Below are positions 1 to 8,789 of a DNA stretch of 64,000 nt, piece after piece. Below the pieces are notes generated by a model, which was not told the DNA's origin, did no database searches, and saw only the letters and a list, made by a program, of their open reading frames with translations. The DNA is taken from positions 1-64,000 of the forward strand of contig JAKOZI010000125.1 of the NCBI GenBank assembly GCA_029780075.1, in the 5' to 3' direction. A program made the position numbers and the translations under genes. The DNA comes from Pseudomonadota bacterium. GTDB lineage: Bacteria; Pseudomonadota; Gammaproteobacteria; Burkholderiales; Rhodocyclaceae. How positions within the stretch are numbered: the first letter of the stretch is position 1; the number at the start of each line of letters is the position of its first letter.

Positions 1-190
1 TCAAACTGCTCGCACGCGCCAACAAACTCGTCAAAATACGTGTCGCTTGTGTATGCTTCCATATGAAGGGGTCTCCTGTGGCGGTACGTAATCGCCTCGT
101 AACCGGTTACATACCACCCGAGAGACCTCTTCACTAGGCCCTTTATGCCCCCACGCTTTGATCTGCCTACGATCTTTCGTGGCCAAAAAG
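1..190 (-). other. Foreign, lower-GC sequence abutting truncated pilT (possible transposase fragment, not identified)
   Basis: PilT reading frame is lost at ...DVFPAAEKEM|GVDLFGHERS*. Beyond it the base composition changes; two minus frames are open (KWVWIFLATKDRRQIKAW... and ...MEAYTSDTYFDEFVGACEQF), weakly reminiscent of IS1-like transposase cores. Confidence 0.4.
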
Positions 191-952
191 ATCCACACCC
201 ATTTCCTTTTCGGCGGCGGGGAACACGTCGATGACGCGGTCAATGGTCTTGGCGGCGCTCGAGGTATGCAGGGTGGCGAAGACCAGGTGCCCGGTTTCCG
301 CACCGGTCAACGCCAGACGGATGGTCTCGAGGTCGCGCAACTCACCGACCAGGATCACGTCCGGATCTTCGCGCAAGGCCGAGCGCAAAGCGTTCTGGAA
401 AGACAGCGTATGCGGACCGACCTCACGCTGATTGATCAGGCATTTCTTCGACTGGTGCACAAACTCGATGGGATCCTCGACGGTGAGGATGTGGCTATAC
501 GAATTTTCATTGACATGATTGATCATCGCCGCCAGGGTGGTCGACTTGCCCGATCCGGTAGGCCCGGTGACCAGCACGATGCCTCGCGGATAATCGGAGA
601 TGTCCTTGAAGATCTTCGGACAGTTCAGTTCCTCGAGCGTCAGCACCTTCGACGGAATCGTTCGGAATACCGCCCCGGCACCGCGATTCTGGACGAAAGC
701 GTTGACCCGGAAACGCGCCAGATTGGGAATCTCGAACGAGAAATCGCATTCCCGCGTGTCCTCGTACTGCTTGCGCTGTACGTCGCTCATGATGTCGTAG
801 ACCATGGCGTGCACGTCCTTGTGCTCCATCGCCGGCAGGTTGATCCGCCGCACATCACCGTTGACCCGGATGATCGGTGGCAGGCCCGCAGATAGATGGA
901 GGTCGGAAGCCTTGTTCTTGACACTGAACGCAAGTAGTTCGGTGATGTCCAT
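167..952 (-). pseudogene. pilT: Twitching motility ATPase PilT, C-terminally truncated
   Basis: MDITELLAFSVKNKASDLHLSAGLPP..., Walker A GPTGSGKSTT, LREDPDVILVGELRDLETIRLALTGAETGHLVFATLHT; about 85 C-terminal residues expected of PilT are missing. Confidence 0.85.
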
Positions 953-1021
953 CCGTGCTGGTCCTCGGGCGGTGGGCTGGGCGCGGTGCTATACTCTCGT
1001 AAATTTGCGCAACATCCGATT

Positions 1022-1711
1022 ATGACCACACTTGGTGCCAGGCTGCAAGACGTTCTCGCGCGAATCGCGCGCGCTGCGCAGCAGCACGGCCGAGATCCCG
1101 CCAAGGTACTGCTGCTCGCGGTAAGCAAGACGTGGCCCTCCGCGTCGGTGGCTGAACTGGCAGCCGCCGGCCAGCGGGCATTTGGCGAGAGCTATGTTCA
1201 GGAAGGGGTTGACAAGATCTCCGCGTTACGTTCGCTGCGGCTGGACTGGCATTTCATTGGTTCGCTGCAGAGCAACAAAACGCGCATCGTCGCCGAGTCT
1301 TTCGACTGGGTGCATTCGGTGGACCGGCTGCGGATTGCGCAGCGCCTCTCCGAACAACGTCCAGCCTCGCTGCCTCCGTTGTCGGTCTGCCTGCAGGTCA
1401 ACATCAGCGGCGAGGCAACGAAAGGTGGTGTTTCTCTCGCGGCAGCACCGACCCTGGCGCAGGCAGTCGCGGTGCTGCCGCGACTACGCCTGCGTGGCCT
1501 GATGGCCGTGCCGGCGCCGAGCGGGGATTTCATGACGCAGCGCCAACCCTTCCGCTGTTTGCGGGAACTTTCCGAGCGTTTGCAGGCCGATGGTCTGCAG
1601 CTAGATACACTTTCGATGGGTATGTCGCACGACCTGGAAGCAGCAATTGCCGAAGGAGCGACGCTGGTGCGTGTCGGCACCGCAATTTTTGGTGAGAGAA
1701 ACACAGCATGA
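1022..1711 (+). CDS. yggS: YggS/PROSC family PLP homeostasis protein
   Basis: VLLLAVSKTWP..., FGESYVQEGVDKI, WHFIGSLQSNK, LSMGMSHDLEAAIAEGATLVRVGTAIFG. Confidence 0.93.
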   Translation: MTTLGARLQDVLARIARAAQQHGRDPAKVLLLAVSKTWPSASVAELAAAGQRAFGESYVQEGVDKISALRSLRLDWHFIGSLQSNKTRIVAESFDWVHSVDRLRIAQRLSEQRPASLPPLSVCLQVNISGEATKGGVSLAAAPTLAQAVAVLPRLRLRGLMAVPAPSGDFMTQRQPFRCLRELSERLQADGLQLDTLSMGMSHDLEAAIAEGATLVRVGTAIFGERNTA

Positions 1712-2523
1712 AGATCACTTTCCTTGGCGGTGGCAATATGGCCAACGCGATGATCGGCGGCCTGGTGAAGACCGGTTTTTCGGCAGCCGACATCGCAGTC
1801 ATCGAACTCGGTGCGCAGGGGCGAGCCAAGCTGCGGTTGGTGTACGGTGTGCGCTGTTACGAAGCGCCGACGGCGGCGGCGCTCGACTGCGATGCGGTAC
1901 TGCTGTCCGTCAAGCCGCAGCAGTTGCGGGACGCTTGTGAGCCGCTGCTTCGCCATCTCAAGCAGCAATTGATCATCAGCATCGCTGCCGGCCTGCGTCT
2001 CGCAGACGTTTCTCGCTGGCTGGGTGGTTACGGCAAGATCGTGCGCGCGATGCCCAATACCCCCGCGTTGATTGGCGCCGGCGTTACCGGCCTGTATGCC
2101 TTGCCGGCGGTGTCGATGGCCGAGCGACTCGGTGCCGAGCGTATTCTGCAGGCGGTCGGCAGTACCCTGTGGATTGCCGACGAAGCGCAGATGGACGCCG
2201 TGACCGCCATCTCGGGGAGTGGGCCGGCCTATGTCTTTCTATTCATCGAGGCCCTGCAGCAGGCGGCGAAGGAACTGGGACTGACGCCGGCACAGGCCCG
2301 TCAACTGTCGATCGATACCGTACTCGGGGCCGCCAAGCTGGCCTCGCAGTCCGACGAAGCGGCCAGCGTGCTGCGGGAGCGAGTGACCTCCAAAGGCGGC
2401 ACCACCGAGGCGGCCTTGCGGACGATGGCCGAGCGCGGCGTCAAGGAGGGTTTCATCGCCGGGGTCTTTGCTGCCAATGCGCGTGGTCGCGAGTTGGGCG
2501 AACTGCTCGGTGGAGACGCTTGA
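1708..2523 (+). CDS. proC: Pyrroline-5-carboxylate reductase
   Basis: MKITFLGGGNMANAMIGGL, RAMPNTPALIGAG, AISGSGPAYVFLFIEAL, VTSKGGTTEAAL. Confidence 0.95.
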   Translation: MKITFLGGGNMANAMIGGLVKTGFSAADIAVIELGAQGRAKLRLVYGVRCYEAPTAAALDCDAVLLSVKPQQLRDACEPLLRHLKQQLIISIAAGLRLADVSRWLGGYGKIVRAMPNTPALIGAGVTGLYALPAVSMAERLGAERILQAVGSTLWIADEAQMDAVTAISGSGPAYVFLFIEALQQAAKELGLTPAQARQLSIDTVLGAAKLASQSDEAASVLRERVTSKGGTTEAALRTMAERGVKEGFIAGVFAANARGRELGELLGGDA

Positions 2524-3068
2524 TGTTCGCCCAGGCCAGCCTGTTTCTGATTGAAGCGCTGACTGGTTTTCTGACTTTTGCACTGCTCCTGCGTTTCTAC
2601 ATGCAGGCCTGTCGCGTCTCGTTCAACAACCAGATCGGCACCTTCGTCGTCGAGTTGACCAACTGGCTGGTCAGGCCGCTGCGCAAGGTGCTCCCGGGAT
2701 TGTTCGGGCTGGATCTGGCAAGCCTGCTGCCGGCTTATGTGCTGCAGGTTCTGTTTGCCTGCGCAGTGTTCGTGCTGCGTGGCGGCATCGCCATGGAAGC
2801 CTGGTCGCCGGAGGTACTGATTCCCCTGCTGCTGTGGCGCGGCGTCGTGGCGACCTTGCGTCTCAGCCTCTACCTGCTGATTGGCGCACTATTGGCGCAG
2901 GCGGTGCTGTCTTGGGTCAATCCCTACTCCCCATTCAGCCAGCCGGTGTCACAGTTGACGAGACCCGTCCTGCGACCGATCCAGCGCGTGGTGCCCCCGA
3001 TTGGCGCCATCGATCTGTCGCCGCTGATTGCCATCGTCCTCGCCCAACTGCTGCTTATCTTTGTGTAG
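2523..3068 (+). CDS. yggT: YggT family membrane protein
   Basis: Two repeats of the YGGT type (RPLRKVLPG...; NPYSPFSQPVSQLTRPVLRPIQRVVPPIGAIDLSPL); follows proC as in many proteobacteria. Confidence 0.88.
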   Translation: MFAQASLFLIEALTGFLTFALLLRFYMQACRVSFNNQIGTFVVELTNWLVRPLRKVLPGLFGLDLASLLPAYVLQVLFACAVFVLRGGIAMEAWSPEVLIPLLLWRGVVATLRLSLYLLIGALLAQAVLSWVNPYSPFSQPVSQLTRPVLRPIQRVVPPIGAIDLSPLIAIVLAQLLLIFV

Positions 3069-3072
3069 CGCG

Positions 3073-3363
3073 GTGCCCGACTGGCTGCGCGAGGTTGACG
3101 GCGCGATCATTCTGACCATTCATGTTCAGCCGGGAGCGAAGCGCAGCGAGGTGGCCGGTGAGTACGGTGATGCCCTCAAAATCCGCCTCGCGGCGCCGGC
3201 GGTAGACGGCCGGGCCAACGCCGCACTACTGGCGTTCATCGCCCAGCGGCTGGGCCTCGCACGCTCGGCGGTGGAACTGAAAAGTGGCCTAACCTCACGA
3301 CGCAAGTCGCTGCGGGTCACGGGGGCGCGTCCCGATGCCTGGCACTGCCTGCTGGGGCAGTGA
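3073..3363 (+). CDS. DUF167/YggU family protein
   Basis: LTIHVQPGAKRSEVAGEYGDALKIRLAAPAVDGRANAALLAFIA; GTG start; end of proC-yggT operon. Confidence 0.85.
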   Translation: MPDWLREVDGAIILTIHVQPGAKRSEVAGEYGDALKIRLAAPAVDGRANAALLAFIAQRLGLARSAVELKSGLTSRRKSLRVTGARPDAWHCLLGQ

Positions 3364-3406
3364 GCGAGCAGGCGTCGGCTGCTACGCCAGGTTCTGCCGG
3401 TAGGGC

Positions 3407-4663
3407 TCAGGCCTCGAAAACGATGCGTCCGCCGACCAGTGTCATGCGCACTCGACCGCTGAGTTCGTAACCCATGAACGGGGTGTTCTTGCCCTGGCTG
3501 CGCAAGGCCTCCGGGGTGACGCGCCAGGCCTCGTCGGGATCGAAGACGCAAACGTCGGCGGGACTGCCGACACTCAGCGAACCTGCCTCGATGCCGAGAA
3601 TGGCGGCCGGATCGCAGGTAATGCGGGCCAGCGCCCGAGCCAGCGGCAGTTTTTCCTGCGTCGCCCACTGCAGGGTCAGCGGCAGCAGGAGTTCAAGTCC
3701 GGTCGCGCCGGGCAGGGCTTCGGCAAACGGCAGTTGCTTGCCGTCCGCATCGACCGGGGTATGGTCCGAACAGATCGCCGCCAGACCTTCGGCAACCGCA
3801 CTGCGCAGCGCGTCACGGTCGCTCGCCGAACGCAGTGGCGGGTCGAAGCGGGCATTGCTGTCGAAGTAGCCGATGTCCATTTCCGACAGGTGCAGGTGAT
3901 GGACCGCGACGTCACAACTGACCTGCACGTTGGACCGTCGTGCCTGGCGAATCAGGGCGATGCCTGCGGCCGACGAGAGGCGTGAAAGATGCAGGCGAAC
4001 CCCGGTCTGGGATGCCAGCAGCAGTGCCGTGGCGATGGCGACGGTTTCGGCCGATACCGGAATGCTGGCCAGCCCGAGCCGTGAAGCCACCTCGCCATCG
4101 TGGGCAACGCCGTCGCCGGTGAGAAACTGATCCTGCGGCCGCAAGCGCACGGCATAGCCGAAAGTGGCGGCGTATTGCATCGCCCGCAACAACAACTGGG
4201 TGTCGACGATCGCCCGTTTGGCTTGCGAAAAAGCGATGCAGCCGGCGCGCGCCAGACTGTTCATTTCGGCGAGTTTCTCGCCGGCCAGTTGCTGTGTCAG
4301 GGCGCCGATGGGATAAACGCGTGCCAGGCCGAGCGTCTCGCTGCGTCGAACCAGGCGTTCGACGAGGCCCGGTTCGTCGAGCGGTGGTTTGCTGTCTGGC
4401 GGACAGGCGAGCGAAGTGACGCCGCCGGCGACTGCTGCGTTGAGTTCGGGTTCGATGCCGCCAAGCCGGCTGGAGAGGTCGACCAGACCGGGGCAGGCGA
4501 TCAGGCCGCTGGCGTCGATGCTGCGTTCAGCCGCGAAACCGGTCGGTGGCTGGCCGATGCCCGCCACCAGGCCATAGGCAATGAACAGGTCGAGGTGGGC
4601 ATCAAGACTGATTTTCGGGTCGATCAGGCGAGCGTTGCGAAGGTGAAGGTGTTGTCTGTTCAT
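3407..4663 (-). CDS. pyrX: Dihydroorotase-like protein lacking metal-site motifs (PyrX/PyrC' type)
   Basis: Dihydroorotase fold signatures (PGLVDL, PPLR, DHTP) but DLSSRL in place of DxHxHxR and LRPQD in place of the HCED-type motif; directly downstream of pyrB. Confidence 0.85.
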   Translation of the reverse strand: MNRQHLHLRNARLIDPKISLDAHLDLFIAYGLVAGIGQPPTGFAAERSIDASGLIACPGLVDLSSRLGGIEPELNAAVAGGVTSLACPPDSKPPLDEPGLVERLVRRSETLGLARVYPIGALTQQLAGEKLAEMNSLARAGCIAFSQAKRAIVDTQLLLRAMQYAATFGYAVRLRPQDQFLTGDGVAHDGEVASRLGLASIPVSAETVAIATALLLASQTGVRLHLSRLSSAAGIALIRQARRSNVQVSCDVAVHHLHLSEMDIGYFDSNARFDPPLRSASDRDALRSAVAEGLAAICSDHTPVDADGKQLPFAEALPGATGLELLLPLTLQWATQEKLPLARALARITCDPAAILGIEAGSLSVGSPADVCVFDPDEAWRVTPEALRSQGKNTPFMGYELSGRVRMTLVGGRIVFEA

Positions 4664-4666
4664 CGC

Positions 4667-5626
4667 TCAGTTCCCCGCCAGGATTCCCATGACCGCCATC
4701 CGGACGGCAATCCCGAAGGTAACCTGCGGCAGGATCACTGCCTGTGGTCCGTCGGCGACATCGCTGTCGATTTCCACGCCGCGGTTCATCGGCCCGGGGT
4801 GCATCACGATGGCGTCCGGTTTGGCCAGAGCCAGCATTGTGGGCGTCAGGCCGTAACAGCGAAAGTACTCGCGCGCCGAAGGCAGCAGGGCGCCATTCAT
4901 GCGCTCGTTCTGCAGGCGCAGCATGATCACCACATCGCAATCGCGAAGACCGGTGCCCAGATCGTGGCAGACACGCACGCCCATCTTCTCGATGGCGGTC
5001 GGGAGCAGCGTTTGTGGGCCGACAGCGCGCACTTCGGCGGCGCCAAGCGTGGTCAATGCGTGGATATCCGAACGGGCGACCCGCGAGTGCAGAATATCGC
5101 CGACAATCGCCACCGCCAGGTTGGTGAAATCCTTCTTGTAGTGGCGAATCGTATACATGTCGAGCAGCCCCTGCGTCGGATGCGCGTGGCTGCCATCGCC
5201 GGCGTTGACTACATGCACATCGTTGCGTCCGAGGCGGCGCAGATGGTCGGCGATCAGGTGCGGCGCGCCACTGGCCGCGTGCCTGACGACGAACATGTCG
5301 GCATGCATGGCCACCAGGTTGTCGACCGTGTCCAGCAGGGTTTCGCCCTTGGCGGTCGAAGAACGCGTGACATCGAGGTTGATCACGTCCGCAGACAGCC
5401 GTTTGGCGGCGATTTCGAAAGTCGTCCGCGTGCGCGTGGAATTTTCGAAGAAGACGTTGAAGACGCTTTTTCCCCGCAACAAGGGCACCTTCCTGACATT
5501 CCTGTCGGAGACCTTGAGGAAACTCGATGCGGTGTCGAGAATGTGATTGATCACGGCACGCGGCAGGCCCTCGATCGACAGCAGGTGTGTCAACTCACCG
5601 TTGGCGTTGAGTTGTGGATTATGCAT
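4667..5626 (-). CDS. pyrB: Aspartate carbamoyltransferase catalytic subunit
   Basis: [64 protein letters not shown]. Confidence 0.95.
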   Translation of the reverse strand: MHNPQLNANGELTHLLSIEGLPRAVINHILDTASSFLKVSDRNVRKVPLLRGKSVFNVFFENSTRTRTTFEIAAKRLSADVINLDVTRSSTAKGETLLDTVDNLVAMHADMFVVRHAASGAPHLIADHLRRLGRNDVHVVNAGDGSHAHPTQGLLDMYTIRHYKKDFTNLAVAIVGDILHSRVARSDIHALTTLGAAEVRAVGPQTLLPTAIEKMGVRVCHDLGTGLRDCDVVIMLRLQNERMNGALLPSAREYFRCYGLTPTMLALAKPDAIVMHPGPMNRGVEIDSDVADGPQAVILPQVTFGIAVRMAVMGILAGN

Positions 5627-6140
5627 GCTCGGCGAGGCTCCACTGCAGTCGATCGCCGGTTTCCGCCGAGAGGATCAGTTCCTGCGATGCATCGAGATCG
5701 ACTCGCCAGGCGCAGAAGTCGGCGCAGATCGGAAGCTGGCGGCGTCCGCGATCAGCCAGAACCGCGAGCTGTATGCTGGCCGGGCGGCCGTAGTCGAAAA
5801 GTTCGTTGATTGCTGCGCGTGTCGTACGTCCGGTGTAAAGCACATCATCGACCAGGATCAATGGCCGGCCCTCGACATCGAAGGGAATCGAGCTTGGTTT
5901 GACACGGGCATGCAAACCCCGGGCACGGTAATCGTCGCGGTAGAACGAAACGTCGATCAGGCCGATTTCGTTGCGCAACCCAAGCAGCTCGCGCAGGCGT
6001 CGGGCAACCCAGGCGCCGCCGCTGTGGATGCCGACCAGCACCATGTCCGGCTGCAACCGGGGGCGGATCAGATCAGCCAGTTCGGCACATTGCGTTTCGG
6101 CGTCGGGGAGTTCAAATGCAAGCATCGGTTTCGCGGTCAT
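5619..6140 (-). CDS. pyrR: PyrR family pyrimidine regulator / uracil phosphoribosyltransferase
   Basis: PRTase motif [34 protein letters not shown]; start chosen at MTAKPML. Confidence 0.92.
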   Translation of the reverse strand: MTAKPMLAFELPDAETQCAELADLIRPRLQPDMVLVGIHSGGAWVARRLRELLGLRNEIGLIDVSFYRDDYRARGLHARVKPSSIPFDVEGRPLILVDDVLYTGRTTRAAINELFDYGRPASIQLAVLADRGRRQLPICADFCAWRVDLDASQELILSAETGDRLQWSLAEHA

Positions 6141-6171
6141 CAAAGGGTTTGGGGGGGAAGGCGAGGGCAGG

Positions 6172-6615
6172 CTATTGCCCGGCCATGGCGTCAAAATAGC
6201 CCTGCAGGATCAGTTGCGCAGCGACCGCGTCGATATGCCTTCTGGCGCTGCGGCTGTCGTGACCCGCGCTGCGTAAGCGCTCCTCGGCGGCACACGACGA
6301 AAGCCGCTCCTCGGCGAAAGCCACGCCGAGTCCGAAGCGGCCGCGCAACTGGTTGGCGAAGCGTGTGCAGCGCGCGGTCATGGCGTGTGGTGTGCCGTCG
6401 AGCGCAACCGGCCGTCCGACAACCAGGTTGGCCGGCTGCCATTCACGGATCAGGGTGGCAATCGCGGAAAAACGTTCGCCGTCGCCGGTGCCCTGGATGG
6501 TGGTCAGCGGATGTGCCTGCAGCAGTTGCCACTCACCGACGGCGACGCCGATTCGCTTTTCTCCAAAATCGAAAGCGAGGACCGTGCCAGTGGCCTTGCG
6601 GGCTGGCTCAAGCAT
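6172..6615 (-). CDS. ruvX: Putative pre-16S rRNA nuclease / Holliday junction resolvase-like YqgF
   Basis: [66 protein letters not shown]. Confidence 0.93.
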   Translation of the reverse strand: MLEPARKATGTVLAFDFGEKRIGVAVGEWQLLQAHPLTTIQGTGDGERFSAIATLIREWQPANLVVGRPVALDGTPHAMTARCTRFANQLRGRFGLGVAFAEERLSSCAAEERLRSAGHDSRSARRHIDAVAAQLILQGYFDAMAGQ

Positions 6616-7168
6616 GGCCGGCGGCATCGGCGAGATTGGCGAGATTGACGCCAAGCAATTCCAGTGCCGAGGCCAGCCTTTCCTCGTAAGGGAGCTCGAA
6701 AAGAATGTGCGGTTCAGCAAGCACGGTCAACCAGGCGTTCTGCGTCAACTCGTGTTCGAGCTGCCCGGCAGCCCAGCCGGCGTAGCCCAGGGTCACCATC
6801 ACATCGCGTGGCAGGCCGCTGCGGGCGACGGCCTGCAGGATGTCGCGCGAACTGGTCAGACCGACCTGGTCGTTGATCGCCAGCGTAGACTGCCATTGCC
6901 CGACCGGTCGATGGAGGACGAAACCACGATCAGTCTGTACCGGTCCGCCGAAGAGGACGGGCAGATTGGCGAAACCATCGACCTCCAGGGGCACGTCGAT
7001 TTTTTCGAGGAGCGTTCCCAGGCTCATGTCGATTGGCCGGTTGACGATTATCCCCAGGGCGCCGCGCTCGTTGTGTTCGGCGACGTAGACCAGGGTCTTG
7101 GAGAAATAGGAGTCCACCATTGCCGGCATGGCAATGAGAAAATGGTCCGTCAGATTGATTCTTGGCAT
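6608..7168 (-). CDS. YqgE/AlgH family protein (DUF179)
   Basis: [68 protein letters not shown]. Confidence 0.92.
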   Translation of the reverse strand: MPRINLTDHFLIAMPAMVDSYFSKTLVYVAEHNERGALGIIVNRPIDMSLGTLLEKIDVPLEVDGFANLPVLFGGPVQTDRGFVLHRPVGQWQSTLAINDQVGLTSSRDILQAVARSGLPRDVMVTLGYAGWAAGQLEHELTQNAWLTVLAEPHILFELPYEERLASALELLGVNLANLADAAGHA

Positions 7169-7337
7169 AGGCTCATTTTAAACGGCGCTGGCGGCTGACA
7201 CAAACGTTCATCGCCTTGTCCGATTCCGGCAAACACGAACATCATGCCTGATTTTGCGGTCCCTGGCGCTTGTCCTGACGATGACAGAGGCGAGATGGGC
7301 ACGTCCGCGCGGGCTGGGTCTACCATTGGGGGAAGGC

Positions 7338-8789
7338 ATGCTGGAGGCGATTCTTGTCTGGTTTCGGCGCGATCTGCGGGATTACGATCACGCCGCGCTT
7401 TCCGAAGCGCTACGGCGTGGACGACAGGTCTATTGCGCTTTCGTTTTCGACCGGGAGATTCTCGATACCCAGGATCGACGCTGCGACCGTCGCGTCGAGT
7501 TCATCCGCGAGTCGCTGGTCGAACTCGACGCGGCGCTGCGCGCACGCGGCGGCGCACTGATCGTTCGCCACGGCTGGGCCACTCGCGAGATCCCCGAGTT
7601 GGCGAAATCGCTTGGTGTGGCCGCAGTGTTTGCCAATCGTGACTACGAACCGCAGGCCAAGCGACGCGACAGTGCGGTCGCCACGGTTTTGCAGGCGAAC
7701 GGCATTGTCTTCGAGTCGTTCAAGGATCAGGCGCTGTTCGATGCCGAAGAGGTGCTGACGCAGGCCGGGCGCCCTTATACCGTGTTCACCCCCTACCGGA
7801 ACGCCTGGCTCAAGCGACTCGGGGAGGACGACTGGCAGCCGCATGCCGGCCGTGGCCGGGGGCTCGCCGTGGCGCCGGTGGGCGGTGGCGTGCCGACGCT
7901 GGCGGAACTCGGTTTCGCCGCCAGCGATCTGCGCGCACTCGGCATCGCGCCGGGGATGTCCGGTGGCCGGCAGCGCCTGAGCGACTTTCTGGGGCGCATG
8001 GCTCGGTACCGGGAGCAGCGTGATTTTCCAGCGGTCAAGGGGGTATCGTATCTCTCGGTGCATCTGCGCTTCGGAACCCTCTCGGTCCGCGAGCTGGTGG
8101 CGCAGGCAATTGCCGCCGGCGCCCTGCATGCGCCGACCGGGGGTGCAGCGACCTGGCTTTCCGAACTCGTCTGGCGCGATTTCTACTTCATGATTCTCGA
8201 CCGTTTTCCATACGTCAGCGAGCGCTCGTTCAAGCCGCCGTACGACGCCATCGTCTGGGAACAGGGACCGCACGCGGACGCGGCCTTCGCCGCCTGGTGC
8301 GCTGGCCGCACCGGCTATCCGCTGGTCGATGCCGCCATGCGGCAACTCAACAGTACCGGCTACATGCATAACCGTCTGCGCATGCTCGTGGCCTCCTTTC
8401 TGGCCAAGGATCTGGGCATTGACTGGCGGCGCGGCGAAAGCTACTTTGCCAGTCAACTCAACGATTTCGATCTGTCGGCCAACAATGGCGGGTGGCAATG
8501 GGCGGCCTCAAGCGGCTGCGACGCGCAACCCTATTTCCGCATCTTCAACCCGGTGACGCAATCGGAGCGCTTTGATCCCGCCGGCAAGTTCATCCGGCGT
8601 TATCTTCCCGAGCTGGCCAGTGTCCCGGACCAGTGGGTGCATGCGCCATGGCGCATGAGTGAGCCGGAGCAGGCCGCCTGCGGCGTGCGCATCGGTCGCG
8701 ATACGCCAGCACCGTTGGTCGACCATGCGCAGGCCAGGCGTCAGACGCTGCAGCGCTACGCGGTGGTCAAGACTGACGCTGGGCCCTGA
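7338..8789 (+). CDS. phrB: Deoxyribodipyrimidine photo-lyase
   Basis: VWFRRDLRDYDHAALSEA, LSELVWRDFYFMIL, TGYPLVDAAMRQLNSTGYMHNRLRMLVASFLAKDL, SANNGGWQWAASSGCDAQPYFRIFNP. Confidence 0.95.
   Translation: MLEAILVWFRRDLRDYDHAALSEALRRGRQVYCAFVFDREILDTQDRRCDRRVEFIRESLVELDAALRARGGALIVRHGWATREIPELAKSLGVAAVFANRDYEPQAKRRDSAVATVLQANGIVFESFKDQALFDAEEVLTQAGRPYTVFTPYRNAWLKRLGEDDWQPHAGRGRGLAVAPVGGGVPTLAELGFAASDLRALGIAPGMSGGRQRLSDFLGRMARYREQRDFPAVKGVSYLSVHLRFGTLSVRELVAQAIAAGALHAPTGGAATWLSELVWRDFYFMILDRFPYVSERSFKPPYDAIVWEQGPHADAAFAAWCAGRTGYPLVDAAMRQLNSTGYMHNRLRMLVASFLAKDLGIDWRRGESYFASQLNDFDLSANNGGWQWAASSGCDAQPYFRIFNPVTQSERFDPAGKFIRRYLPELASVPDQWVHAPWRMSEPEQAACGVRIGRDTPAPLVDHAQARRQTLQRYAVVKTDAGP

Noticed and set aside
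4100-5809. 569-aa plus-strand ORF opposite pyrX/pyrB
   Set aside because: Mirror ORF of well-supported coding genes in high-GC DNA; no recognisable family.
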